36,057 nt of DNA, from positions 1 through 36,057 of the forward strand of contig JAQBPN010000111.1 of NCBI GenBank assembly GCA_028287505.1. Reading direction: 5' to 3'. Shown in pieces: positions 1 to 8,830 of the stretch. The notes beneath the pieces were generated by a model. It made no database searches. It saw only the letters and a program-made list of their open reading frames with translations, and was not told the DNA's origin. The translations under genes and the position numbers were made by a program. The stretch's first letter is position 1. The number at the start of each line of letters is the position of its first letter. Source of the DNA: Fibrobacterota bacterium. Lineage in GTDB: Bacteria > Fibrobacterota > Fibrobacteria > UBA11236.

Positions 1-1
1 T

Positions 2-1282
2 TCGGGCAGCATCCAGCCGGGCGGACCCTCCGCCACGCCCGCCACCTCGCCCTTGAGCGGCTCTTTCGTCTCTTTCGACCCGACGATATACGGCCAGGCG
101 TACACGGCCATGGATAAGGTGGCCGGCGGATTGCGATCGCCCAACGGCGCCAATATGGATACGGACGGGAACATGTACTATGCGGACAATCAGGGAGCCT
201 ATGTGCCCAGCTCCACCTTCATCCATGTGGTCAAAGGCTTCTTCTACGGCCACAGGCAGACGGACAATCCCCCCAACTGGGCCGAGAGCATGCCTTACGA
301 GCCGCCCACCGCCTGGCTGCCTCATGGCCGGGTGCGCAAATCCCCTTCCCAGCCCCTGTTCCTGGATCGCGGATTCTACCGCGGGGATTGGCTGCTGGGG
401 GACGTCAACGATCCGGGCCTGCTGCGCATCGGCATAGACAGGGCGGACGGAAACAACGATCACCAGAACGGCGCGGTGTTCTTCTTCACGGGAGGCTTCG
501 GCACGGCGGCCCTCAACCGCATGGCCTGGAACTCCAAGGAGAACAGCATCGTGGTCGCGCCCTTCGGGACCATCGCGGGCAACTGGCCCGATCCGGTCAA
601 GACGAAGCCGACCTGGAAGATGACCATAGCCGACAACCCGGACGTATTCGAGATGAAGGCGATTCTATCCCGGGTGGGCGGGCTGCAAATCCTGTTCACC
701 AAGCCGGTGGACAAGACCACGGCCGCCGCGGGCGCCTTCACCATCACCCAGTGGAATTACCATCGCACCTCCACCTACGGGTGCTGCCAGGACGCCAACG
801 AATCCCGGACCGTTTCCAGCGTGCAATTCTCGAACGACGGCATGAGCGCATTCCTGAAAATCGACGGGCTGAAGAACAACCATCCCGGCGGCGCGCTCAC
901 CGATTACGTCACGAACGTGAAGCTGGGAACCATCAAGTCCTCGACCGGCGCGACCTTGTTCTACAATGAAGCCTGGTATACCCTCAACTACCAGTCCACC
1001 CAGGCCTTCGATCCCGCCGGGAACGTGGCGGTGAAACCGGCCGTGGTGGCCAAGTTGGAAAAGGCCCTGGGCTATCGGAAGCATGGCGACGGACTGGCCG
1101 TCTCCGTGGATCTGGACGGGGATTACAACGTGACCCTGTCCGACATTTCCGGCCGTGTGATCGGTTCGCGGGACGGACGGGGCGTTTCCGAATTTTCAAT
1201 CCCCACCGGAAGCTCCCGCGGTCTTTGCTTCCTGAGAATCCGCCACAGCGGCACGAGCCTGGCCAAGCAGGTTCTGCTCTGA
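2..1282 (+). CDS. Secreted beta-propeller sugar-dehydrogenase-like protein, C-terminal part (cut by window edge)
   Basis: The reading frame is open from base 2, so the start and N-terminal half lie outside the window; the TTG at 53 is only an internal codon. The visible part holds the end of a six-bladed propeller (PHGRVRKSPSQPLFL, then YRGDWLLGDVN and LNRMAWNSK). Next comes an Ig-like module (FEMKAI, then FTKPVDK and ITQWNYHRTSTYG, ending NEAWYTLNYQS). This order is typical of the large glucose/sorbosone-dehydrogenase-like proteins, often with cytochrome c, that occur with ThuA and DUF1080 proteins in Bacteroidota and Verrucomicrobiota. The last 75 or so residues look like a sorting domain (LSDISGRVIGS, then GLCFLRIRHSG). 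It probably oxidises sugars outside the cytoplasm. Cofactor residues would be in the missing part, so the reaction is inferred. It ends 16 bases before the convergent lipoprotein gene. Confidence 0.72.
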   Translation, partial: SGSIQPGGPSATPATSPLSGSFVSFDPTIYGQAYTAMDKVAGGLRSPNGANMDTDGNMYYADNQGAYVPSSTFIHVVKGFFYGHRQTDNPPNWAESMPYEPPTAWLPHGRVRKSPSQPLFLDRGFYRGDWLLGDVNDPGLLRIGIDRADGNNDHQNGAVFFFTGGFGTAALNRMAWNSKENSIVVAPFGTIAGNWPDPVKTKPTWKMTIADNPDVFEMKAILSRVGGLQILFTKPVDKTTAAAGAFTITQWNYHRTSTYGCCQDANESRTVSSVQFSNDGMSAFLKIDGLKNNHPGGALTDYVTNVKLGTIKSSTGATLFYNEAWYTLNYQSTQAFDPAGNVAVKPAVVAKLEKALGYRKHGDGLAVSVDLDGDYNVTLSDISGRVIGSRDGRGVSEFSIPTGSSRGLCFLRIRHSGTSLAKQVLL

Positions 1283-1298
1283 TCGACAGCGGCCGCGG

Positions 1299-2636
1299 TC
1301 AGTACGCCGCGACCTGCTCCCATTCCCATTTCGCACCGCGCAGGCGCGCCAGGTAGAGCCAGGCGGGTCCGGGGAAATCGTCCCCGGCCTGGAATGAGCC
1401 GTCTTCCTTGTAAATGGGCCCGGACCGCTTTTCGAACTCGAAGAGGATCATGGGGCTGCCATCGCCGGCGAAGCGCATGATTGGCGTTCCCGCCCCGACA
1501 CCCGGAATCCGGGTCTCGGGCGGGAACTTCAGGGAGTCCGTTCCGGTCCGGCAGGATGATCCGTATAGATAGCCTTCGGGCGAAGATGGGTCGGGCCCGT
1601 AGACGACGAGGGAATGTAGGCATCCGTCCGGGCCCGCCGCCCCCCCGCGGAAGCGGTACACGGAATCGACCCCCGCCGTATCCTTCATAACCAAATCGAT
1701 GCGGCCGATGCGGACGAAATCGTTTCCCCGCAAGGCGAAATCCACCAGGGAATCCGATCCCGAATACGCATGGAAGCGGGCTTCGCCTGCTACCGAATAC
1801 GGGTCGACGGAAAAGAATGCCCCCGACGTATCGATCCACTGTTTGCGCACGGAGGAATCCCCGCGATCCAGGTTCCAGCTGTAGCAGACCAGATTCGAGC
1901 GGAAGCGCTGGAGGGAATCCTTCCCGATGGAATCCGCGGCCGGCACGGTCGCCAGCAGGCGGTTGACGCTCTTTCCCGGGAAGAAGGCCAGCGGAGTCCA
2001 TTGCTGGTTGGAATCCAGGATGATGCGCGCTCCCGTGTTGGATACCACCATCGACTGGGGATGATTGTAGTCCTGCGAGACGCATTGCCAACCGCTGTCG
2101 CCCATCAGGGCCATGTTCACGCCGCCTCCGGGAAACCGGCTGCTGAAACCGTATTCCCGGAGCGGCTCCGGTAGGGCGCCAGCGGTTTTGGCGGTCCAAT
2201 CAGCGCCGCTCCGGGCATATACTATGAGGCGGTCGCGGTTCCAGACCGCGACCCGAAGGCCGCCTTCGGCATCGCGCACCAGCTGGGATTGTCCATAATA
2301 GGCCTGGAGGTTCCGGAATCCGCGGCCGTCCCAGGCTCCGTTCATGGGCGAGTACAGGACGGCTTGGACGTTCAGGGTCCGGTACTTCTGATCGTATTCC
2401 TCCAGCCTGGCCTTGGTCCCGTAGTTCATCGCGACATCCGCCAGCACCATGGGAGACCCGTTTGCGTCGACCTCGAATTGCACGGTCTGGGGCTGGGAGC
2501 GGACGGGTATGTCCCATTCCGGTCCGTCTTGCGTGTCGCATCCCAGGGGAAGCAGGGCGATCACCACGAGGAGTGGTGCTTTTCCGGAAAAGGATCGGAA
2601 GAATCGGAATCTAAGGGCCGGCGTAAAGGTTTTCAC
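1299..2636 (-). CDS. Predicted lipoprotein of unknown function
   Basis: I do not recognise this 445-residue protein. The N-terminus has basic residues, a hydrophobic stretch (KAPLLVVIALLP) and a lipobox LLPLGC with the lipidated Cys at residue 33, so it should be membrane-anchored. The remainder alternates short beta-strand-like segments with Gly/Asp/Ser turns (for example VRDAEGGLRVAVWNRDRLIVYARSG), which suggests a beta-propeller or other all-beta fold. No catalytic motif was identified. The start is GTG at 2634-2636 with no obvious Shine-Dalgarno sequence, so the exact start is uncertain. It diverges from the 2690 lipoprotein gene across 53 AT-rich bases that should hold both promoters. 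Confidence 0.75.
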   Translation of the reverse strand: MKTFTPALRFRFFRSFSGKAPLLVVIALLPLGCDTQDGPEWDIPVRSQPQTVQFEVDANGSPMVLADVAMNYGTKARLEEYDQKYRTLNVQAVLYSPMNGAWDGRGFRNLQAYYGQSQLVRDAEGGLRVAVWNRDRLIVYARSGADWTAKTAGALPEPLREYGFSSRFPGGGVNMALMGDSGWQCVSQDYNHPQSMVVSNTGARIILDSNQQWTPLAFFPGKSVNRLLATVPAADSIGKDSLQRFRSNLVCYSWNLDRGDSSVRKQWIDTSGAFFSVDPYSVAGEARFHAYSGSDSLVDFALRGNDFVRIGRIDLVMKDTAGVDSVYRFRGGAAGPDGCLHSLVVYGPDPSSPEGYLYGSSCRTGTDSLKFPPETRIPGVGAGTPIMRFAGDGSPMILFEFEKRSGPIYKEDGSFQAGDDFPGPAWLYLARLRGAKWEWEQVAAY

Positions 2637-2689
2637 AAACTGAATTTATTATTTTCGGACTCCGGCGCACACATCGGAAGGACGTTCGA

Positions 2690-3538
2690 TTGAAGATAAT
2701 GCCAGGGTGGAGGCGATTGCGCCTCCCGGCGGGGGTAGCATCGGCGTTTCTGCTTACCGGGTGCCTGTATACGACCCATCACTTCAACAGCGGGCGCCTG
2801 CTGGACCCGGGTCACTCCTCCGTTACCGTCGGGACCGGACTCACCAAGGTTCCGGGATACGGGTGTCCTGCCGGGACCGCGTACGATTACCGGGATTCCA
2901 CGGGACTGCATTGCGTGATGGAATACGGCGGGACGGTATTCGAGAACGGCGTGATGGTGGAGAAACCCGCCGAATCGCAACCCGGGCCCACCACGTCCAC
3001 CTCCACCCACTACAGTCTGGGCTATCGCCTGGGCGTGCACGGCCGCTTGGGTCCCATCACGGGCGTGGAGCTGGGCCTGCATCTGGAAACCCCCACCAAT
3101 CCGGCCAGCGGAGAGTTCGATCTCAAGCTGGGCCTGCCGGTCCCGGGGAATCGGCCCTATCATCATTCCCTTTCCGCCGGCTGGGGCATCGGAGCCTGGG
3201 CCGACAACTCCTATTTCCTGGAATACGCCGCGTCCCGCTTCTGGGGCGGGAACGATCTGTTCTTCAATTACCGCGCCACCTACCTGGCCACGCAATTGCC
3301 CGATCTGCAGGGATCCGAATCGGCGCACCGGTTCAATACCAAGCGGCGCCTGATACACCAGGCCGCGTTGGGCTTCACCTGGACCCTGCCGGAGTTCCCG
3401 GTGCTCCCCGATTTCATCGCCCCCGAAGTGGTGCTGACCTATCCCCTGGCTCCGAACGGCAAAGAGGTGAACCCGGATCTGAATCTGGACGACCGCATGT
3501 GGGATTTGAACCTCGGCTTGGGCTGGAGTTTCAAATGA
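2690..3538 (+). CDS. Outer-membrane lipoprotein paired with a TonB-dependent receptor (copy 1)
   Basis: This 282-residue protein starts at TTG 2690, seven bases after GGAAGGA (2676-2682); ATG 2699 is an in-frame alternative. The lipobox is LLTGC with Cys25. The body has Gly/aromatic-rich alternating strands (YRLGVHGRLGPITGVELGLHLE, then SAGWGIGAWADNSYFLEYAAS), as expected for a small outer-membrane beta-barrel or transthyretin-like fold. It is clearly paralogous to the product of 11163-11933: both share HHFN(S/T)G, YRLGV, GWGIGAWADNS, EYAAS and TYLATQ. The stop codon overlaps the start of the receptor gene (ATGA at 3535-3538), so translation is probably coupled and the two proteins likely work together. 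The family has no name I can give with confidence. Confidence 0.85.
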   Translation: MKIMPGWRRLRLPAGVASAFLLTGCLYTTHHFNSGRLLDPGHSSVTVGTGLTKVPGYGCPAGTAYDYRDSTGLHCVMEYGGTVFENGVMVEKPAESQPGPTTSTSTHYSLGYRLGVHGRLGPITGVELGLHLETPTNPASGEFDLKLGLPVPGNRPYHHSLSAGWGIGAWADNSYFLEYAASRFWGGNDLFFNYRATYLATQLPDLQGSESAHRFNTKRRLIHQAALGFTWTLPEFPVLPDFIAPEVVLTYPLAPNGKEVNPDLNLDDRMWDLNLGLGWSFK

Positions 3539-6090
3539 ACGCCCGGACGGCATGGTTGGTCGTCGCGCTCGCGTCCGGTTCCGCCGCATTCGCGGCGGAG
3601 TCTTCTCCCGTAACTTCCGTCCCCGGCCGCGAGGATTCGGCCGCAATGGACCACGCCCCCTTGTCCAAGAAATCGGCACCCACCGATTCCATTCCCCGGA
3701 AGGACCGGGATTCCACCGCGGCGGACATCCTGGAGCTGCGGGAAAAATCCGTCAAGAGCGCGACCACGCAGACCCACCGTGAAAAGGAGGTCAGCCGCAT
3801 CCGCCTGGGGCGCGAGGATCTCAAGAACATCGCGGCCGCGCAAGGCGATCCCATGCGGGCTTTGAGCGCTTTGCCGGGCACGTCCAACCAGAACGACATG
3901 AGCGTGCGGCCCTTTGTGCGCGGCGGCAAGTCGGAAGAGACGCAGGTGCTGTGGGAAGGCATCCCGCTGCTGCAGCCATACCATTTCGGAAGCCTGTATT
4001 CGGTGTTCAACATCGAGTCCCTCCAGGATCTCACTTTGTACAGCGGCGGGTTCCCGGTGGAGATGGGCAACGCTTTGTCCGGAGCCCTGTACATGCGGGC
4101 CCGCCCCGCGCCCTTGGATACCATGGCCTTGTCCGCCGACCTCTCCATGCTGCGCGGCAATGCTTATGCGGGCGTGCCGTTATGGAAGGACAAGCTGGGT
4201 ATTTCCCTGGCCTACCAGGCCTTCTGGTATGATTGGGTGTTCAACCGCGGGCTGGACGTGGCGAGCCTGTTGAAAAATGATCCGTCCTTCGATCGCAACC
4301 GCCGCCAGATCCAGAACTACGTGGACCTGCCCAATTTCAAGGACCTGCAATTGGGGTTGTCGTGGAAATTCTCCGAGCGCCTCAAGGGGGAGTATACGGG
4401 GCTCCTTTCCAAGGACATCTTCACCATCCTGGAACCCCATTCCCACCAGTACGTGAACGACCAGGAAGTATCCCCGGATTATTACCTGTGGGATCTCCTC
4501 TACGGCAAGGCTTCCGATGTGCGGGAAAAGACCCGGGAGGCGGACACTCTTGCGGCCGTTTCCATAAACAACGATGTGCATGCCGTGGCTTTCCACTGGA
4601 AGCCCACGGCCGTCTGGAACGTGGATGCGGCCACGGCCTATCAAAGCCAGGAATGGAGCGTGGGGTTTTTCGACAACGTGATCTGGAACGATTCCGTCAC
4701 TCCGGACGGACGCTTCGCCGGATACCGGACCGTGGGACCGAGCGATTTCCGGCTTAAGATCCGCAACCGCACGTACGATTGGAGGCTGGACGCCAACGGA
4801 TATGTGCGGGACGATTTCCGCGTCCGCCTGGGGGCCTCCCAGTCCGTGCGCGAATCCGATTTCGAGACCAGTCTGCCCCGGCCCATCTTCGAAACCGTCG
4901 TCAACGGCAACGTGGATGCCATGGACGCGCTGGGGTATTTCAATCCGGACGGCATGCTCATCCGGAAAACCGATCCCGGCGCCAATCCGGAAGGGGATTA
5001 CGCGAACAGCCTGCCCAGACTGGTAAAGTTCGAACAGAAGGGAACCCTGTCCGCGAGCTTCCTGGCCGCCTATCTTTCCGGCGAATACAGTTTCGACGAC
5101 GCCCACCGCCTGACCCTGGGCGTCCGCGCGGAATCGGATACCTATTCGGACAAGCCGTTCCTGAGCCCGCGGGCGGCCTATTTCCAGAGCCTGGGCGAAA
5201 ACGACGAATTGACGTTCGCGTCCGGGCTCTATTCCCAGAGCGATTTCCCTTTCCAGATCCGTAACGCCAACGTTTCCCTTGAGCCGGAGAAAGCCTTCCA
5301 TTTCAACGCCGAGTGGACCCACGCCTTTTCCCGGCGCTACCGCCTGGAGTGCGAGTTCTACCAGAAGAATTATTTCGATCTGGTCGTGCCCTACCTGGTC
5401 AACACCGGGCATTTGAATTGGCAGACAGAGCCCCTCAAGCTCTCGGACAGCGCCGCATTCGAGCTCATGAACCCGGCGCAAAAGGACAGCGTGGTGGAGC
5501 GCTTCGGGGACCGGAGCCTGGGTTACCGCAACGGCGGGACGGGCAAGGCGGCGGGCGCGGAAATCGCCTTCTTCTACGATCCCGGCAAGAGCTGGGGCGG
5601 ATGGTTCTCGGCCGAAGCGGGCTACTCCAAGCGGCAGGACGATCCCGGCGGGCGCAGCTACGATTTCCGCTACGGGCGCCCGTGGGCATTCAATTGGATC
5701 AACCATTTCAAATTGCCCAACCGTTTCGGGCTGGCCCTGCGCGGACGCTATGCCGCGGGTCTCCCGTACACGGACTATGTCGACTACGGAGATGGAGGGG
5801 GCAAAATCGGATCGGGATTCGCCACCACGCCGGCCGATCCGGAAAACGATACCCTGTTTTATTCCGGGCCCCGCAACGGCAAGCGCTATTCGGCCTACAG
5901 CCGCTGGGACATCCGCCTGTCCAGGGAGTTCCCGGCCTGGGGCCGCAAGATGGAAGCCTATTTCGAACTCTGGAACGCCTTCAACACGCCGAATTTTCTG
6001 ATGACGGATTCAAAGACCGAACAATGGAAGTTCGTGGACCTGAACTATCCCATCCCCATCCTGTTCCTGGGTCTTTCGGGGCGCTGGTAG
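3535..6090 (+). CDS. TonB-dependent outer-membrane receptor (copy 1)
   Basis: The 851-residue protein starts at ATG 3535 inside the stop of the previous gene. The frame is open further upstream, but that stretch is the out-of-frame shadow of the lipoprotein gene. MNARTAWLVVALASGSAAFA is a signal peptide. A charged, disordered segment covers about residues 22-85. A plug domain follows (about 86-190) with RPFVRGG, LLQPYHFGSLYSVFN and FPVEMGNALSG. The rest is a long barrel with alternating aromatic strands that ends in Trp, as outer-membrane barrels usually do. There is no carboxypeptidase-like N-terminal extension and no SusD partner, so it is not a standard SusC. The coupled lipoprotein is the obvious partner. 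The cargo is unknown; oligosaccharides are a reasonable guess from the neighbourhood. Receptors of this family use TonB-ExbBD energy, but none of those genes is here. Confidence 0.92.
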   Translation: MNARTAWLVVALASGSAAFAAESSPVTSVPGREDSAAMDHAPLSKKSAPTDSIPRKDRDSTAADILELREKSVKSATTQTHREKEVSRIRLGREDLKNIAAAQGDPMRALSALPGTSNQNDMSVRPFVRGGKSEETQVLWEGIPLLQPYHFGSLYSVFNIESLQDLTLYSGGFPVEMGNALSGALYMRARPAPLDTMALSADLSMLRGNAYAGVPLWKDKLGISLAYQAFWYDWVFNRGLDVASLLKNDPSFDRNRRQIQNYVDLPNFKDLQLGLSWKFSERLKGEYTGLLSKDIFTILEPHSHQYVNDQEVSPDYYLWDLLYGKASDVREKTREADTLAAVSINNDVHAVAFHWKPTAVWNVDAATAYQSQEWSVGFFDNVIWNDSVTPDGRFAGYRTVGPSDFRLKIRNRTYDWRLDANGYVRDDFRVRLGASQSVRESDFETSLPRPIFETVVNGNVDAMDALGYFNPDGMLIRKTDPGANPEGDYANSLPRLVKFEQKGTLSASFLAAYLSGEYSFDDAHRLTLGVRAESDTYSDKPFLSPRAAYFQSLGENDELTFASGLYSQSDFPFQIRNANVSLEPEKAFHFNAEWTHAFSRRYRLECEFYQKNYFDLVVPYLVNTGHLNWQTEPLKLSDSAAFELMNPAQKDSVVERFGDRSLGYRNGGTGKAAGAEIAFFYDPGKSWGGWFSAEAGYSKRQDDPGGRSYDFRYGRPWAFNWINHFKLPNRFGLALRGRYAAGLPYTDYVDYGDGGGKIGSGFATTPADPENDTLFYSGPRNGKRYSAYSRWDIRLSREFPAWGRKMEAYFELWNAFNTPNFLMTDSKTEQWKFVDLNYPIPILFLGLSGRW

Positions 6091-6105
6091 GAGCCCTCAG
6101 GGCTC
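6091..6105. terminator. Hairpin between convergent genes
   Basis: GAGCCC (6091-6096), TCA loop, GGGCTC (6100-6105) is a perfect 6-bp stem immediately after the receptor stop codon. It contains the stop codon of the opposing lipoprotein gene. It has no T-tract on either side, so a bidirectional terminator role is plausible but not certain. Confidence 0.45.
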
Positions 6106-6903
6106 GGTGGGCGAAGCGCCGCTGGCCGCTCCGGCCACGAAGTTGAGATTGTAGGCCGGAATGAATCCGCTATAGCTGCCTTCCGAGCGCAGGTTCTGAG
6201 TGGGCGCATTGAAGCCCCTCTCCGAGAACGAAGGCAGATAGATATAGGTCGGGATCATCAGGTTTCCGTTCCTGAAGTTGTTCCACATCCCGGGAATGGG
6301 CACGTTGGGCGCCAGGACTTCCAAGCCCACCAGATCGGTCGCGGCGATAGTGGTGAAATCCAGATCCGCGGGAACGTGATCTTCCGTCATCGGGAAATTG
6401 AGCGTCACCGTGGTCACGGAATTGGGCGTGGGAGTGAAGGTGGGGCCGAAGGCCTCGACCGAACAGCAGGTCAGCTTTTCCGGATTCTTGTAAAGCGCGC
6501 GCATTTTCACGAAACGCATGAGCCCGGTGACATTGCCGACGGCGATGTTGGCCGAGACGACCGTGCCGGAGGTGAGAGGCTGGGCGCCCGGGAACCAGGT
6601 GTTGATCAGGCAGGATTGCGCGCCCGCCAGATAGAAGACCGGCTGGTCCGGGCTGGGCGCGGGAAACTGGATCGGATAGCCGTTGGCACAGGTGAACGGA
6701 TTGTCCAGGGTGTTGGTGTTGAGGTTGCTCCCCACTTGCACCGGGGCGCCTCCTCCTCCGCCCCCTCCGCCGCCGTTACAGGCGGTCAGGACGGCGAGCG
6801 CCATCAGGGACGCTGAAAAGGACGTTGTAAAAATTCCTGCGGAGGGAAGGCGGGTAGCGTCGCGGCTACCGGGGCGGGGCGAAGGCGTACGGGCTTGCTT
6901 CAT
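6097..6903 (-). CDS. Gly-tract lipoprotein of unknown function
   Basis: I do not recognise this 268-residue protein. A long N-terminal region leads to the lipobox VLTAC (Cys42), followed directly by Asn and nine consecutive Gly residues (codons at 6748-6774), which act as a flexible tether. The mature part has several Cys residues (TCANGYP, QSCLIN, LTCCSVEAF) and predicted beta-strands (VTTVTLNFPM, then DLVGLEVLAPNVPI). Such surface lipoproteins are common in Gram-negative polysaccharide degraders, but no domain name is justified. It faces the receptor gene tail-to-tail, with six bases between the stops. Its start ATG (6901-6903) precedes a normal but long basic leader, so a shorter start is possible. 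Confidence 0.75.
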   Translation of the reverse strand: MKQARTPSPRPGSRDATRLPSAGIFTTSFSASLMALAVLTACNGGGGGGGGGAPVQVGSNLNTNTLDNPFTCANGYPIQFPAPSPDQPVFYLAGAQSCLINTWFPGAQPLTSGTVVSANIAVGNVTGLMRFVKMRALYKNPEKLTCCSVEAFGPTFTPTPNSVTTVTLNFPMTEDHVPADLDFTTIAATDLVGLEVLAPNVPIPGMWNNFRNGNLMIPTYIYLPSFSERGFNAPTQNLRSEGSYSGFIPAYNLNFVAGAASGASPTEP

Positions 6904-6992
6904 GCACGAAAACTAACAACAGGATCCCATCCGGGTCATCCGGGTGGGACGCATCGCCCGCGTAACCGGGGTTTTTTGAGGCCGGCGGCGCC

Positions 6993-7979
6993 TCATCCCC
7001 CCAGGAAATTCTCTTCTCCTGCCATGGCTTCCTGGAGATGCATCGGCTTCCGTTCCAGGCTTTCCCGATCCCAGGTTCCCAGGCGGGCCGCCGCCTCGTA
7101 GGTGGTTTCCAGGAACCGCATCAGGGTCTCGCGGGGTTTTTCCGAAAGCCTGACATGCTCGTAGGGCAGGATGAATTCGCCCAGGTCCCGGCTGTAGAAG
7201 GCGCCTTGGGGCTCGACGTGGGCGTCTTTGAATCCCGCCGGCTCCGGATACGCATAGGCGTAGAACGCCGCCTCCCGGACGATGTTGTTGCCCGGCCAGA
7301 AGCCGCAGCTGTAGACCTCGTGGGAATAGGCTTCGCGTACGATGGATGGCGGGGCCAGGGGAGTGGGGGGATGCTCCGGCGCGGGCCGGCCGGAAAAGCG
7401 CGTGACGGCCAGGTCGAAGCCGCCCCAGAAAAAATGCACGGGGCTGTTCTTTCCCAGGAAGCGGGCGCGGAATTCGGTGAACACCTGTTCCACCAGCACC
7501 AGGATCTGGAAATGCCGCCAGGCGTATTTCGCGGAATAGGCATGGTGGACGTGATCCTGCTCGAAGGGAATGGGATTTTCCACTTCCACCGGCCGCGTCC
7601 AGATGGAAACGGGAATACCCAGGGAATAAAGTCCCTCCATTATCTCCTGGTAGAAGTCGGCTACTGCCATGGGCCGCAGGGGAAAGGCATGGGACTTTCC
7701 TTCCGAGGTCCGGATGATGAGACCGTGGGAGCAGAAATCGAAATCGATTTGCAGGGAGATGCCTTCGTATGGGATCGTGGACGTGGTCAGGCCCCGGGCG
7801 GTGAGGTACAACGGCACTTCCCACCAATGGTTGATGAGCGGGGATTGCACCAGGCGGATTTTCCCCACCACCTGCGTCCACATGTGCAACGTGTCATAGG
7901 TATCCCGCCATTGCTCCAGGGGCAGCTCGGGCCAGAAGTCCTCTTTGTTCCTCGCCTGCTTGGTCTCGAAATCCGGCAT
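6993..7979 (-). CDS. DUF5996 family protein
   Basis: The 328-residue protein matches the DUF5996 family from end to end: WPELPLEQWRDTYDTLHMW near the N-terminus, QVVGKIRLVQSPLINHWWEV, LTARGLTTSTIPYEG, IDFDFCSHGLIIRTSEG, SPVHFFWGGFDLAVTRFSGR, and YSHEVYSCGFWPGNN near the C-terminus. It has no signal peptide and should be cytoplasmic. The family's biochemical role is not established. The start is ATG 7977-7979, preceded by GGAGG (7986-7990) at 6-base spacing; the frame is open further upstream, but that region belongs to the divergent dehydrogenase gene. The neighbours give no functional hint beyond a shared divergent promoter region with the short-chain dehydrogenase. Confidence 0.9.
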   Translation of the reverse strand: MPDFETKQARNKEDFWPELPLEQWRDTYDTLHMWTQVVGKIRLVQSPLINHWWEVPLYLTARGLTTSTIPYEGISLQIDFDFCSHGLIIRTSEGKSHAFPLRPMAVADFYQEIMEGLYSLGIPVSIWTRPVEVENPIPFEQDHVHHAYSAKYAWRHFQILVLVEQVFTEFRARFLGKNSPVHFFWGGFDLAVTRFSGRPAPEHPPTPLAPPSIVREAYSHEVYSCGFWPGNNIVREAAFYAYAYPEPAGFKDAHVEPQGAFYSRDLGEFILPYEHVRLSEKPRETLMRFLETTYEAAARLGTWDRESLERKPMHLQEAMAGEENFLGG

Positions 7980-7985
7980 TTTCCA

Positions 7986-7990
7986 CCTCC
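7986..7990 (-). promoter_or_regulatory. Strong Shine-Dalgarno that fixes the DUF5996 start
   Basis: Read on the minus strand this is GGAGG followed by TGGAAA and then ATG, a canonical ribosome-binding site. It selects the ATG at 7977-7979 over upstream in-frame codons. Confidence 0.75.
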
Positions 7991-8108
7991 ATGCGGAGTT
8001 TTTGGGATGCTGTATGGAAGGAGAAATTATTTTCTGATGAGGCGGGAGTCCATCGTAATCGGATTTACCGTATATTTGGCGTTTGGGATTTCCAACCAGG
8101 GCGGGTCC

Positions 8109-8744
8109 ATGATTCAATCTCTGCAAAACCGGCACATCGTCATCACCGGGGCGGGCGGCGGACTCGGCCCTTCCGTGCTGGAAACCTTGCGGGCCTCCGG
8201 CGCGGTCTGCCATGCGCCTTCCCGGAATGAGTTGGACCTTTCCGATGAGGCTTCCGTGGCGCGGTATTACGCCGCGCTTCCGTCCTTGTGGGCCTCCATC
8301 CATGTGGCCGGGGGATTCTCCATGGCGTCCGTGGAAGAAACCTCCCTGCAGGCGTTCACGGCCCAGTGGACGATCAATACGGTGACGGCTTTCCTGGCGA
8401 GCCGGGAAGCGGTGCGCCGCATCAAAGCCGGCGGCTCCGGCGGCGGCCGGATCATCAACATCGGCGCCAAGGCCGCGGTCGATGCGGCCGCGGGCATGCT
8501 CGCCTACGTCACGGCGAAAGGGGCGCTCATCGCCATGACCCGGGCCTTGGCGGCGGAAGTGCGCGCAGCCGGAATCCTCGTGAACGCGATCCTGCCGGAG
8601 ATCATCGACACGCCAGTGAACCGCCAGGCCATGCCCAAGGCGGATTTTTCCCTGTGGACCAAGCCTTCCGCCATCGCCGCCACCATCGCCTGGCTCGCGT
8701 CTCCGGACAACGAATCCGTCACGGGCGCGCTGGTACCGGTTTGA
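8109..8744 (+). CDS. Short-chain dehydrogenase/reductase
   Basis: This 211-residue NAD(P)-dependent oxidoreductase has the Rossmann nucleotide-binding motif TGAGGGLG (residues 13-20), a structural motif HVAGG in place of the usual NNAG (65-69), a Ser-free INIGAKAA strand (116-123) and the catalytic pair Tyr133-x-x-x-Lys137 (YVTAK). The usual catalytic Ser region is altered (NIGAKAAV), so the triad is unusual, although Tyr and Lys are intact. It is shorter than most classical members (about 245). No signal peptide is present, so it is cytoplasmic. The start is ATG 8109, because the upstream open frame covers the divergent DUF5996 gene. The substrate cannot be deduced. Confidence 0.88.
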   Translation: MIQSLQNRHIVITGAGGGLGPSVLETLRASGAVCHAPSRNELDLSDEASVARYYAALPSLWASIHVAGGFSMASVEETSLQAFTAQWTINTVTAFLASREAVRRIKAGGSGGGRIINIGAKAAVDAAAGMLAYVTAKGALIAMTRALAAEVRAAGILVNAILPEIIDTPVNRQAMPKADFSLWTKPSAIAATIAWLASPDNESVTGALVPV

Positions 8745-8830
8745 AACCGGCACTCAGGGATTAAAACGTCCCCCTCCGGAAGCGCCTGAGGCTATCTTTT
8801 CCCCTGCGCTTCAATACATACCGGAGGATC

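Noticed and set aside
2707-3534. N-terminal extension of receptor copy 1 in frame with the receptor
   Set aside because: It overlaps the whole lipoprotein gene in another frame and reads as Arg/Gly/Pro-rich noise. The MNAR start with its signal peptide, mirrored in copy 2, is better.
4180-5706. Long open frame (508 codons) on the minus strand within receptor copy 1
   Set aside because: It lies antisense to a clear receptor, its translation has no signal, motif or family, and such shadows are common in GC-rich DNA with few stop codons.
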